A DNA stretch of 64,000 nt from Propionicimonas sp020161015 (lineage in GTDB: Bacteria > Actinomycetota > Actinomycetes > Propionibacteriales > Propionibacteriaceae). The stretch's first letter is position 1. Each line of letters begins with the position of its first letter. This document shows, piece by piece, positions 49,713-60,021 of the stretch. The stretch is from the NCBI RefSeq assembly GCF_964266745.1, contig NZ_CAXWGX010000023.1, positions 248,001 to 312,000 of the forward strand. Direction: 5' to 3'. The translations under genes and the position numbers were made by a program. The notes under the pieces were generated by a model. That model made no database searches, was not told the origin of the DNA, and saw nothing but the letters and a program-made list of their open reading frames with translations.

Positions 49713-51350
49713 GTGACCCAATTCCCCGCCACCCAGCACGCGATCCAGTTCGTGGGCCCCGACCAGGTGGTGCACAACGAGGCCAAGGCCATGTACCCCC
49801 TGGGGCCGACCCAGGTGCTGCTGAAGTCCGAGGCCTGCGGCATCTGCTTCTCCGACACCAAGCTGCTGCACGCCTTCACCAACCACCCGCGCAAGAGCGA
49901 GGTGCTCAGCGGACTGGGCGCGGACGAGCTCGCGGGGATCCCCAGCTACCGCCCCGGCGCCCAGCCGATCGTCCCGGGCCACGAGCCGGTCGGACGGATC
50001 GTCGCCGTCGGTTCGCAGGTGCGCCACCACCGGGTGGGGGAGCGGGTGCTGGTGCAGACCGACTACCGCCACCTGCCCACGGCCAGCTCGAACGCTGCCT
50101 TCGGCTACAACTTCGAGGGGGCGCTCCAGGAGTACGTCGTGCTCGACGAGCGCGTGATCATGGACCCGGCCACCGGCGAGCGGTTCCTGATCCCGGTCAG
50201 CGAGGGGCCGTCGGCCTCCGCGGTCGCCCTGATCGAACCGTGGGCCTGCGTCGAGGCGGCCTACGCCTGGGGCGAGCGCTGCCACCTGCGGGAGGGCGGC
50301 CGGCTGCTCGTGGTCGCGGACGCCGTCCGTGGCATCGATGACCTGCTGGCGCAGGCCACCCCCTCCTCGATCACCGTTGTCGGTGCGCTCGACGTGCCCG
50401 GTGCGGTCCGCGCAGGGTCCCTGGACGAGGTGGAGGGCACCTTCGACGACATCGTCTACGCCGGCTCCGACGCCGACGTGGTCGAGGCGCTCGGGCCGAA
50501 GCTGGGCTTCGGCGGCGTGCTCGACGTCGTGCTGTGCGGCGGCGCCTTCTCCCGCCCGGTGAAGATCGACGTCGGACGCGTCCACTACGACCTGATCCGC
50601 TACACCGGGACCGCAGGGGACGACGCGGCGCACGGCTACGCCCGGATCCCCGCGCAGTGCGAACTGCGGGACGGCGAGCGGATCGCGATCGTCGGGGCCG
50701 CGGGTCCGATGGGCCTGATGCACACCGTCCGCACGGCGGTCAGCGGCGTTCCGGGCATCTCGATGGACGCCGTCGACGTCGACGACGCCCGGCTCGCCCA
50801 CCTCGCGGCGGTCGTGGCGCCCGTCGCCGAGGCCAACGGCGTCCCCGCGACGTTCCGGAACAGCCGGACCGAGCCGCTGGAACCCGGCTACACCTACATC
50901 GCCGCGATGGTGCCGGCGCCGTTCCTCATCGCCCAGGCGGTCGACATCGCCACCGAGGGCGCGATCGTGAACGCGTTCGCGGGCTTCGCCATCGGCACGA
51001 TGGCCGATCTCGACCTCACCGCGATCGCCACGAAGGGCATCTACCTGGTGGGGACGTCCGGTTCCCGGATCCAGGACATGAAGACGATGCTGGCGAAGGT
51101 GGAGTCCGGGCAGCTGGACACCAACGTCTCGCTGTGGGCCGTGACCGGCATGGCGGGGGTGGCCGAGGCCATCGAGAGCGTCAACAACCGCACCTCCGGC
51201 GGCAAGATCATGGTCTACCCGATGCTCCCCGACCTCGGCATGGTGCGTCTGGACGAGCTCGCCGAACGGCTGCCCGCCGTCGCCGCAGCCATGGACGGCA
51301 CCCGCTGGACCAACGAGGCCGAGGCGGCCCTGCTGGCCACCGCGTCCTGA
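49713..51350 (+). CDS. Long zinc-type alcohol dehydrogenase-like protein
   Basis: 545 residues, about 190 longer than common MDR dehydrogenases. The N-terminal GroES-like part has SEACGICFSDTKLLHAF and IVPGHEPVGRIVAVGS. The usual four-cysteine structural zinc lobe is missing. An Asp/Val-rich insert about residues 190-320 (LLVVADAVRGIDDLLAQ..., FDDIVYAGSDADVVEAL) precedes a second Rossmann motif IAIVGAAGPMGLMHTVRTAV. Related long dehydrogenases act on sugar or polyol phosphates, for example L-sorbose-1-phosphate reductase. GTG 49713 has GAGGAGAGGCAC before it. Third gene of the PHP operon; substrate unknown. Confidence 0.75.
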   Translation: MTQFPATQHAIQFVGPDQVVHNEAKAMYPLGPTQVLLKSEACGICFSDTKLLHAFTNHPRKSEVLSGLGADELAGIPSYRPGAQPIVPGHEPVGRIVAVGSQVRHHRVGERVLVQTDYRHLPTASSNAAFGYNFEGALQEYVVLDERVIMDPATGERFLIPVSEGPSASAVALIEPWACVEAAYAWGERCHLREGGRLLVVADAVRGIDDLLAQATPSSITVVGALDVPGAVRAGSLDEVEGTFDDIVYAGSDADVVEALGPKLGFGGVLDVVLCGGAFSRPVKIDVGRVHYDLIRYTGTAGDDAAHGYARIPAQCELRDGERIAIVGAAGPMGLMHTVRTAVSGVPGISMDAVDVDDARLAHLAAVVAPVAEANGVPATFRNSRTEPLEPGYTYIAAMVPAPFLIAQAVDIATEGAIVNAFAGFAIGTMADLDLTAIATKGIYLVGTSGSRIQDMKTMLAKVESGQLDTNVSLWAVTGMAGVAEAIESVNNRTSGGKIMVYPMLPDLGMVRLDELAERLPAVAAAMDGTRWTNEAEAALLATAS

Positions 51351-51400
51351 TCCGGCGGGCCGTCCGGCCCGTCGCCTCTGCCCACTCCCTTCGCCCGCTC

Positions 51401-51436
51401 CGAGCCCCTGGCGGTCACTCCACCGCCGGGGGCTCG
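51401..51436 (+). terminator. Hairpin ending the PHP-aldolase-dehydrogenase operon
   Basis: CGAGCCCCTGGCGGT (51401-51415) pairs with ACCGCCGGGGGCTCG (51422-51436) with a single G-T wobble and a 6-base loop. It lies 51 bases after the dehydrogenase stop. No T-run follows. Confidence 0.65.
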
Positions 51437-51485
51437 CTGCGTGCGGTCGTCCGGTGGAGTTGTTCCCGCGGCGATCCGAGACGGG

Positions 51486-51554
51486 TTGCGGGGCAGAGCA
51501 GCGACTGCTTATGATTGAATCGGTATAAGGCCCAAAACGAAAGCTAATCGAAAG
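51486..51554 (+). promoter_or_regulatory. DeoR operon promoter with direct-repeat operator
   Basis: TTGCGG (51486-51491), 18 bases, TATGAT (51510-51515) is the likely promoter. Downstream, CGAAAG occurs twice (51538-51543 and 51549-51554), 11 bases apart, one helical turn. Direct repeats of this kind are usual for DeoR-family repressors, so the product of the next gene may autoregulate here. The second copy overlaps the ribosome site AAAGGA. Confidence 0.5.
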
Positions 51555-51563
51555 GACCGGTCG

Positions 51564-52319
51564 ATGGCGATCGAGCGCGGTGAGCGCGAGTCCTCGATCC
51601 TGACGCGCCTTGCCCGGGAGGGATCGGTGACGGTCGCGGGCCTCTCGCGCGACCTGGGGGTGTCCGAGGTCACGATCCGCACCGACCTGCGCAACCTTGA
51701 GGACCGCGGGCTGCTGGCCCGCACCCACGGCGGCGCGGAGGCCACCGGCTACCGCAACGTCCTCGAACGCCAGCTCCAGCACGCCGGGGAGAAGGCCCGC
51801 ATCGGCTCGGCGGCCGCCGAACTGGTGGGCGACGACGACCTGATCATGATCGAGGCCGGCACCACCTGCGCGGAGATCGTCAGCCACCTGGGCGCGCGCC
51901 GCGGCGTCCGGATCCTGACCAACTCCACCCTCGTTGTGCGCCACGCGCGGCTGTACCCGAACCTCACGGTGGTGCTCACCGGCGGGACGTTCCACCGCAC
52001 CAGCGAGTCGATGGTGGGTCCCGTGGCGCTGCGCACGATCGAGGACTTCAACGTCCGCCTCGCCTTCTTCGGCACGGACGGCTTCAGCGTGGAGCGGGGG
52101 CTCACCACGGCCTTCTCCGAGGGCGCGGAGGTGATCCGCGCGATGCGGGCCCGCGCCACCGAGTCGTGGCTGGTCGCCGACTCCTCCAAGTACGGCCGGG
52201 CAGGCTTCGTGCGGGTGATGGACCTGCCCGACCTGCAAGGCGTGATCACCGACACCCGCCTGGCCGCGTCCGACCAGGCAGAACTCAACAGCAGCGGCGT
52301 GCGCGCCCGCTTCGTCTAG
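51564..52319 (+). CDS. DeoR/GlpR-family transcriptional regulator
   Basis: 251 residues. The winged helix (RESSILTRLAREGSVTVAGLSRDLGVSEVTIRTDLRNLEDRGLLARTHGGA) is typical, with the RTHGGA ending the DNA-binding domain. The C-terminal sensor has LVGDDDLIMIEAGTTCAEIVSHLG, ILTNSTLVVRHARLYPNLTVVLTGGTFH and a D-x-S-K (VADSSKYGRAGF) that binds sugar phosphates in DeoR proteins. ATG 51564 has CGAAAGGACCGGTCG before it. It heads the E2-E3-E1 operon. Confidence 0.9.
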   Translation: MAIERGERESSILTRLAREGSVTVAGLSRDLGVSEVTIRTDLRNLEDRGLLARTHGGAEATGYRNVLERQLQHAGEKARIGSAAAELVGDDDLIMIEAGTTCAEIVSHLGARRGVRILTNSTLVVRHARLYPNLTVVLTGGTFHRTSESMVGPVALRTIEDFNVRLAFFGTDGFSVERGLTTAFSEGAEVIRAMRARATESWLVADSSKYGRAGFVRVMDLPDLQGVITDTRLAASDQAELNSSGVRARFV

Positions 52320-52340
52320 AACACGAGGAGAACAACACCC

Positions 52341-53717
52341 ATGGCTCAGGTCGTCGTCATGCCGCAGCTCGGCAACACGGTGGAGTCCTGCCTGGTCACC
52401 ACCTGGCTGGTCGGGGTCGGCGACGTCGTCGACGCCTCCACGCTGCTGTGCGAGATCGAGACCGACAAGTCGTCGATGGAGGTGCCCGCCGGCGTGTCCG
52501 GGACGGTGCTCGCGCTCCTCGCCGAGGAGGGCGACGACGTGCCGGTGAAGCAGCCGATCGTCGTGGTCGGCGAGCCGGGGGAGAACGTCGAGGAGTTCCT
52601 CGCCGGCGCCGGCCTGCCGCCCGTCACGACCGGTGAGGCGGGCGAGGTGTCGACCAGCGATGCACCGGCGGTGCCGGAGCCCGCGCCCGAGCCGCTCGCC
52701 GCAGCAGCGGCGCCGGTCGCGTCCGCCGTCCCCTCCGGGGCGGTCTCGCCGCGCGCACGCGCCCTCGCGTCCAGCCAGGGGATCGCGGCGGCGGCGCTCG
52801 CCGGCACCGGCCCCCACGGCCGCGTGATCGAGAGGGACGTCCAGGCGGCCATGGCGGCCGGCCCGGGCCTCACGCCCGGTGCCCGCGCCCAGGCCGAGGG
52901 CTTCGTTCCCGGTGCGGCCGGTACCGGCATCGGCGGACGGGTCACCCGCGCCGACCTTGCAGCTCCCGCCGGCGTGGAGGTCCCGGCTGCCCCGGCGGCA
53001 GTCGCACCGGCGGAGTTCCCCGGCGCGTTCACCGACACCCCGCTCAAGGGCATCCGCAAGGTGATCTCGGACCGGATGATGAACTCCCTGGCCACCTCCG
53101 CGCAGCTGACCTACACCGCCACCGCGCCCGCGGCCGGCCTCCTGGCGCTGCGCGCGCGCCTCAAGGGTGCGGCGGACGCCGAGCTCGCCGCCGTGACGGT
53201 GGGCGACCTGGTCGGCTACGCCGCGGTGCGGACGCTGGCCCGGCACGCCGTGGTGAACGCCCACCTGGAGGACAACACGTTGCGCACCTTCGCCAGCGTG
53301 CACCTGGGCATGGCGGTCGACACCCCGCGCGGCCTCCTCGTCCCGACCCTGCGGTTCGCCGAGACCCTCACGCTGCGCGACTTCTCGAAGAGGTCCAAGC
53401 AGCTCGCGCTCGACGCGATCGGGGGCTCGATCAGCCCTGACCTGCTCGGCGGGGCGACCTTCACGGTGAGCAACCTCGGTGCCTTCGGCATCGAGTCGTT
53501 CACGCCGCTGCTGAACGTGCCGCAGGTGGCGATCCTGGGCGTGGACGCGATCTTCCCGCGCGCGGTGGTCAACCCCGACGGCACGGTCGGCGCGGAGCAG
53601 CGGATCGGGTTCTCGCTCACCGCGGACCACCGGGTGATCGACGGGGCGGACGCGGCCCGCTACCTCAAGGACCTGTGCGCCGCGGTGGCCGACATCGACC
53701 TCACCGTGCTCGGCTGA
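52341..53717 (+). CDS. 2-oxoacid dehydrogenase-type complex E2 acyltransferase
   Basis: 458 residues. One lipoyl domain (about 1-80) with the modified lysine in ETDKSSMEV (K43), then an Ala/Pro/Glu-rich linker. Two peripheral-subunit-binding-like segments follow: SPRARALASSQGI...GRVIERDV near 134-165, and LTPGARAQAEGF...GRVTRADL near 178-207. The catalytic domain (about 230-458) has the H-x3-D-G motif (ADHRVIDGADAARYL). It moves an acyl group from lipoyl to CoA. A second binding segment is unusual. ATG 52341 has ACACGAGGAGAACAACACCC before it. Confidence 0.9.
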   Translation: MAQVVVMPQLGNTVESCLVTTWLVGVGDVVDASTLLCEIETDKSSMEVPAGVSGTVLALLAEEGDDVPVKQPIVVVGEPGENVEEFLAGAGLPPVTTGEAGEVSTSDAPAVPEPAPEPLAAAAAPVASAVPSGAVSPRARALASSQGIAAAALAGTGPHGRVIERDVQAAMAAGPGLTPGARAQAEGFVPGAAGTGIGGRVTRADLAAPAGVEVPAAPAAVAPAEFPGAFTDTPLKGIRKVISDRMMNSLATSAQLTYTATAPAAGLLALRARLKGAADAELAAVTVGDLVGYAAVRTLARHAVVNAHLEDNTLRTFASVHLGMAVDTPRGLLVPTLRFAETLTLRDFSKRSKQLALDAIGGSISPDLLGGATFTVSNLGAFGIESFTPLLNVPQVAILGVDAIFPRAVVNPDGTVGAEQRIGFSLTADHRVIDGADAARYLKDLCAAVADIDLTVLG

Positions 53718-53741
53718 ACGCCCTGACAAGGAAAGACACTG

Positions 53742-55115
53742 ATGGCTGACTATGACGTGATCGTCCTCGGCGGCGGTCCCGGTGGCTACATCGCCGCCGA
53801 GAGGCTGGGCCACGAGGGCCGGAAGGTGCTGCTGGTCGAGAAGGAGTCCCTGGGCGGCACCTGCCTGAACGTGGGCTGCATCCCGACCAAGAGCCTGCTG
53901 AACTCCGCGAAGCTGTACGAGCACGCCCGGCACTCCGCCACGTACGGGGTGACCGCAACCGACGTCACCTACGACTGGCCGACCGTCCAGGCGTGGAAGG
54001 CGGACGTCGTCGGCAAGCTGGTCGCCGGCGTCGGCGCCGCGGAGAAGCGCGCCGGGGTCGAGGTCGTGCGGGCCCACGGGACCTTCCTCGCGCCCGGCGT
54101 GGTGGAGGTCGAGGGCGTGCGCCGCACCTCCGACCACGTCATCCTGGCAACCGGCTCTGTGCCGGTGATGCCGCCCATCCCGGGGGCCGAGGACAACCCG
54201 CTGGTGGTCGACTCGACCGGGCTGCTCGCCGTCGAGGCTGTGCCCAGGCGGCTGGCGGTCATCGGCGGTGGCGTGATCGGCGTCGAGTTCGCCTCCCTCT
54301 TCGCGGCCTTCGGCTCCCACGTCGAGGTGATCGAGATGCTGCCCGAGATCGTCCCGTTCATGGACGACGACCTCGCCGGGCGCCTGCGGAAGGCCCTCTC
54401 CGGCGTCACCTTCCACCTCGGCTGCCGGGTGACCGCCATCGAGGGCGGGACGGTGGTCTACACCGACGCCAAGGGGGTCGAGCAGCGCTCAGAGGCCGAC
54501 CTCGTGCTGATGGCCGTCGGGCGGCGTCCGCTCGTGGACGGCTGGGGCGCCGCCGAGGCGGGCCTCGAGGTCGGGCCCCGCGGCGTCGTCGTCGACGACA
54601 CCATGCGCACGAACCTCCCTCGCACCTGGGCGGTCGGCGACCTGACCGGACGCAGCCTTCTCGCCCACGCCGCGTACCGGATGGGCGAGATCGCCGCCGC
54701 GCACATCATCGACCCGGTGGCCGCCGCGCGGGCGGGCCAGCGCCTGCGCACCGACACCATCCCGTGGGCGGTCTACTCGATGCCCGAGGCCGCCGGCGTC
54801 GGCCTCACCGAGGCCCAGGCGCGGACGCGCGGCCACGACGTCCTCACCGCGACCGTGCCGCTGGCGGTGTCCGGGCGCTTCGTCGCCGAGAACGGCGTGC
54901 GCGGACCGGGGGCGGTCAAGCTCATCGCCGACCGGCGCACGCGCGCGGTACTCGGCGTCCACATGCTCGGCACGTACGCGCCCGAGACGATCTGGGGCGC
55001 GGCGACCGTGCTCGAGACCGAGCTCACCGTCGACGACCTGCGCCAGGTCGTGTTCCCCCACCCGACCGTCTCCGAGGGCATCCGCGAAGCCGCGTGGGCC
55101 ATCAAGAACGACTGA
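53742..55115 (+). CDS. lpdA: Dihydrolipoamide dehydrogenase (E3)
   Basis: 457 residues. FAD motif VIVLGGGPGGYIAAERLG. The redox-active disulfide GGTCLNVGCIPTKSLL (C41 and C46). NAD motif LAVIGGGVIGVEFASLFAAFG, second FAD-binding motif TWAVGDLTGRSLLAHAAYRMG, and the catalytic His-Glu pair in FPHPTVSEGIREA near the end. It reoxidises the dihydrolipoyl group of E2 with NAD. ATG 53742 has CAAGGAAAGACACTG before it. A house-keeping E3 probably exists elsewhere; this one is dedicated to the operon. Confidence 0.93.
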   Translation: MADYDVIVLGGGPGGYIAAERLGHEGRKVLLVEKESLGGTCLNVGCIPTKSLLNSAKLYEHARHSATYGVTATDVTYDWPTVQAWKADVVGKLVAGVGAAEKRAGVEVVRAHGTFLAPGVVEVEGVRRTSDHVILATGSVPVMPPIPGAEDNPLVVDSTGLLAVEAVPRRLAVIGGGVIGVEFASLFAAFGSHVEVIEMLPEIVPFMDDDLAGRLRKALSGVTFHLGCRVTAIEGGTVVYTDAKGVEQRSEADLVLMAVGRRPLVDGWGAAEAGLEVGPRGVVVDDTMRTNLPRTWAVGDLTGRSLLAHAAYRMGEIAAAHIIDPVAAARAGQRLRTDTIPWAVYSMPEAAGVGLTEAQARTRGHDVLTATVPLAVSGRFVAENGVRGPGAVKLIADRRTRAVLGVHMLGTYAPETIWGAATVLETELTVDDLRQVVFPHPTVSEGIREAAWAIKND

Positions 55116-55135
55116 AGAAACGACAGAAGGAAGAC

Positions 55136-57592
<2,457 letters not shown>

Positions 57593-57618
57593 CCGCCACC
57601 CCATCCCGGTTCCTGCCC

Positions 57619-57668
57619 CCGAACGCAACTGTTGCCCCCGGAATTCCGGGGGCAACAGTTGCGTTCGG
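57619..57668. repeat. Palindromic repeat, family copy 2
   Basis: A perfect 50-base palindrome centred on GAATTC, with arms CCGAACGCAACTGTTGCCCC and its complement. Compared with copy 1 the arms differ at many positions, but each change on the left is matched on the right. The left flank GTTCCTGCCC and right flank CAGCGAACGGAG match the other copies. Confidence 0.88.
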
Positions 57669-57679
57669 CAGCGAACGGA

Positions 57680-57731
57680 GGACGGACGGGTGAGGCGATC
57701 GGTCGCGTGCCGCCCGTCCGTCCGCCTCACC
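57680..57731. repeat. Interleaved inverted repeats between palindromes (A-B-A'-B' order)
   Basis: GGACGGACGGG (57680-57690) pairs with CCCGTCCGTCC (57713-57723). GGTGAGGCG (57689-57697) pairs with CGCCTCACC (57723-57731). The order A-B-A'-B' means the two stems cannot both form as simple nested hairpins, so they are alternatives or form a pseudoknot. Confidence 0.7.
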
Positions 57732-57733
57732 GC

Positions 57734-57807
57734 CCGTTTCCGCTGCCGAGTGCAACTCCTGCTCCCGGAATTCCGGTAGCAGGAGTTGCACTCGGGGGCG
57801 GGAACGG
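57734..57807. repeat. Palindromic repeat, family copy 3 (inverted orientation)
   Basis: The inner 50 bases (57746-57795) have arms CCGAGTGCAACTCCTGCT and complement around GAATTC, with one mismatched pair (57764/57777), as in copy 1. Pairing continues outward to 57734-57807. The flanks show the copy is reversed relative to copies 1 and 2: GTTTCCGCTGCCGAG on the left and TCGGGGGCGGGAACGG on the right. Confidence 0.85.
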
Positions 57808-57913
57808 AGTTGGGGGGGAGGGGGGGACGCGAGCGGGAGGGCGGACGCCGGGCGTCGACAAGCGGGGGGCGCTGTGCTTGTCTGGGGCGGTGCGAGGAGG
57901 CGAGGGACGGACG

Positions 57914-59062
57914 TTGACGGTCGTCCTCGCCCCGGACTCGTTCAAGGAGTCGATGACGGCAGCGCGGGCGGGGGCGGCGATGGCGGACGGCGTGCGCGCG
58001 GTCTTCCCGGACGCGGTGTGCCGCGAGATTCCCATGGCCGACGGCGGCGAGGGGACGGCGGACGCGCTCGTCGCCGCCCTCGACGGACGCTGGCGAACCG
58101 TCCGCACCCGGGACCACCGGGGACGGCCGGTCGAGGCCCGCTACGGCCTGACGGCGGATGGTCTGGCCGTGATCGAGGTGGCCTCAGTGATCGGGCTGGG
58201 ACTCGTCCCGCCCGGCGAGAGGGACGTGATGGCGTCCACCTCCCGCGGTGTGGCCGCCCTGGTGCGGGACGCCCTCGACCAGGGCGCGACCCGGCTCGTC
58301 GTCGGCCTCGGCGGGACGGGCACGAGCGACGCGGGTGCGGGCCTGCTGGCCGGGCTCGGCGCCCGGTGGCTGGACGCCGACAGCCTCCCTCTGGACCCCA
58401 CCCCTTCGGGGCTGGCCCGGCTCGACCGCGTCGACCTGTCCGGCCTCGAACCGAGGGTGCGCGCGACCCGCATCGACCTCGCCTGCGACGTCACCAACCC
58501 CCTTCTCGGGCCGCAGGGGGCCGCGGCCGTGTTCGCCCCGCAGAAGGGCGCCACGCCTGTGCAGGTGCCGGTCCTGGACGCGATCGCGGCGCGGGTGGCC
58601 GACGCCCTCACCCGCGCGGGCCTGCCCGACGTCCGGCACTTGCCGGGCGCCGGTGCGGCGGGCGGCCTCGGCGCGGCCTTCCTGAGCCTGGGCGCCCACC
58701 GGCGCGCCGGCGTCGAGGTCGTGGCAGAGGCCGCGCGCCTGGAGCAGGCCGTCGCCGGGGCCGACCTCGTCCTGACCGGCGAGGGGGCGATCGACGCCCA
58801 GACGCTGGCCGGCAAGGCCCCGGCCGGCGTCGCGGCCGTCGCGGCCCGTCACGGCGTGCCGGTGATGGCGTTCGCGGGACGGGTGGGGGACGGCGAGGAC
58901 GCGCTCCTGCGGGCCGGCTTCGCCGCGATCGTGCCCATCACGCCCGCCACCGCCGACCTCGCCACCGCCCTCGCCGACGGGCCGGAGAACCTCGAGCACG
59001 CCGTGGCCGCGGCACTGCGGCGGTGGGCCGACGGCACCCCGACCGGCGGTCGGCGCCCCTAG
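57914..59062 (+). CDS. Glycerate kinase (GarK/GlxK family)
   Basis: 382 residues from TTG 57914. It has TVVLAPDSFKESMTAARAG, IPMADGGEGTADALVAAL, LVVGLGGTGTSDAGAGLLAGLGAR, DVTNPLLGPQGAAAVFAPQKGA, GAGAAGGLGAAFLSLGA, and LVLTGEGAIDAQTLAGKAPAGVAAVA, the full glycerate kinase signature. It phosphorylates D-glycerate to 2- or 3-phosphoglycerate. The TTG start gives the usual first strand TVVLAPDSFK; GTG 57890 is an alternative. It follows the E1 gene in the same direction but is separated by the palindromes, so co-transcription is uncertain. Confidence 0.9.
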   Translation: MTVVLAPDSFKESMTAARAGAAMADGVRAVFPDAVCREIPMADGGEGTADALVAALDGRWRTVRTRDHRGRPVEARYGLTADGLAVIEVASVIGLGLVPPGERDVMASTSRGVAALVRDALDQGATRLVVGLGGTGTSDAGAGLLAGLGARWLDADSLPLDPTPSGLARLDRVDLSGLEPRVRATRIDLACDVTNPLLGPQGAAAVFAPQKGATPVQVPVLDAIAARVADALTRAGLPDVRHLPGAGAAGGLGAAFLSLGAHRRAGVEVVAEAARLEQAVAGADLVLTGEGAIDAQTLAGKAPAGVAAVAARHGVPVMAFAGRVGDGEDALLRAGFAAIVPITPATADLATALADGPENLEHAVAAALRRWADGTPTGGRRP

Positions 59063-59072
59063 CCCGAGCGAC

Positions 59073-59828
59073 CTACCGGCCGTCCGTCGCGCCCCGGCCC
59101 TCCTCCCGGGCCGGTCCCTCACCGGGCTTGCGGGCGACGAAGGTGTGCAGGATGCCGCGCTGCCACCCGTCCGCGTCGTGGCGGGCGATGTCGACGAAGC
59201 CCGCGGCGGCCAGCCGGTCGCCGAACTCCTGGACGGAATCGAAGTCGAGCACGCTGCGCCACAGGTAGGTGTACAGGCCGAGGTTCCGGTCGAGCAGGAC
59301 GCCCAGCGGGATGATGCCCAGCCAGCAGACCGCGTTCCAGCGCCAGCGCGCCTCCCTGCGGCCGCGCACCGAGTACTCCTGGACGACGAGCCACGATCCC
59401 GGCGCGAGCAGGGCGAACACCTCGGCCAGGGCGCGGGCGCGGTCGGCGGCCGCGACGTTGCGGTACAGGTAGGCGGTGAGGACGCCGTCCCACCGGCCGC
59501 GTCCGAGCCCGTCGACGTCGAGGGCGCCGGCGGTGGCCTCCTCGAACCGCACGCCGTCCGGCCACTCCTTGGCGCGGGCCTGGGCGAGCATGCCCGCGGA
59601 GGCGTCCAGGCCTCGCACGGTCGCGCCCGGGAGGGCGTCCAGGAGAGCCCGGGTGGACGCGCCGGAGCCGCAGGCGAGGTCGATCACCCGCGGGCCGCCG
59701 TTCGCGGACGTCGTCCGTTCGGCGAGGGCGACGGCCGCGCGCCGCAACTCGGCGTGGTAACCGGGGTTGAGCCCGACCAGCAGGTCGTAGTGCGCAGCGC
59801 CACGGTCGAACATCGCGGGAACGGGCAT
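59073..59828 (-). CDS. Class I SAM-dependent methyltransferase (UbiE-like)
   Basis: 251 residues. SAM motif VIDLACGSGASTRALLDALPG, post-motif VRGLDASAGMLAQARAKEWPDGV, and DGVLTAYLYRNVAAADRARALAEVFALLAPG, close to menaquinone/ubiquinone methyltransferases. A hydrophobic insert (VCWLGIIPLGVLLDRNLGLYTYLWRSVLDFDS) matches a subgroup found in actinobacteria and cyanobacteria. ATG 59828 is chosen because TAGCAT (59840-59835) ends 6 bases before it. It converges on glycerate kinase; substrate unknown. Confidence 0.82.
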   Translation of the reverse strand: MPVPAMFDRGAAHYDLLVGLNPGYHAELRRAAVALAERTTSANGGPRVIDLACGSGASTRALLDALPGATVRGLDASAGMLAQARAKEWPDGVRFEEATAGALDVDGLGRGRWDGVLTAYLYRNVAAADRARALAEVFALLAPGSWLVVQEYSVRGRREARWRWNAVCWLGIIPLGVLLDRNLGLYTYLWRSVLDFDSVQEFGDRLAAAGFVDIARHDADGWQRGILHTFVARKPGEGPAREEGRGATDGR

Positions 59829-60021
59829 CGCCACATGCTAGGGCACCGGCTACCGGCGTCAACCGTGGGGCGCCGGGCCCCGGTCCCGCGCACCCGGCCC
59901 CGTGACCACGCTGGCGTCCCCGGCGCTGTGGTCCTACCTTCAGTACCGAACGTACGGACCGAAGCAGGGCAGCGGCCGGGTCCCCGGTGGTGCCCGCGGA
60001 CGCCTGACCGGGAGGAGCGCG

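Larger units (their letters stand above)
57593..57913. other. Gene-free stretch holding two palindromic repeats and a G-rich tract
   Basis: This interval between the E1 gene and glycerate kinase contains palindrome copies 2 and 3, an interleaved pair of inverted repeats between them (57680-57731), and a G-rich tract on the plus strand (57810-57840). No coding frame is supported. It may also hold the transcription end of the E1 operon. Confidence 0.7.
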
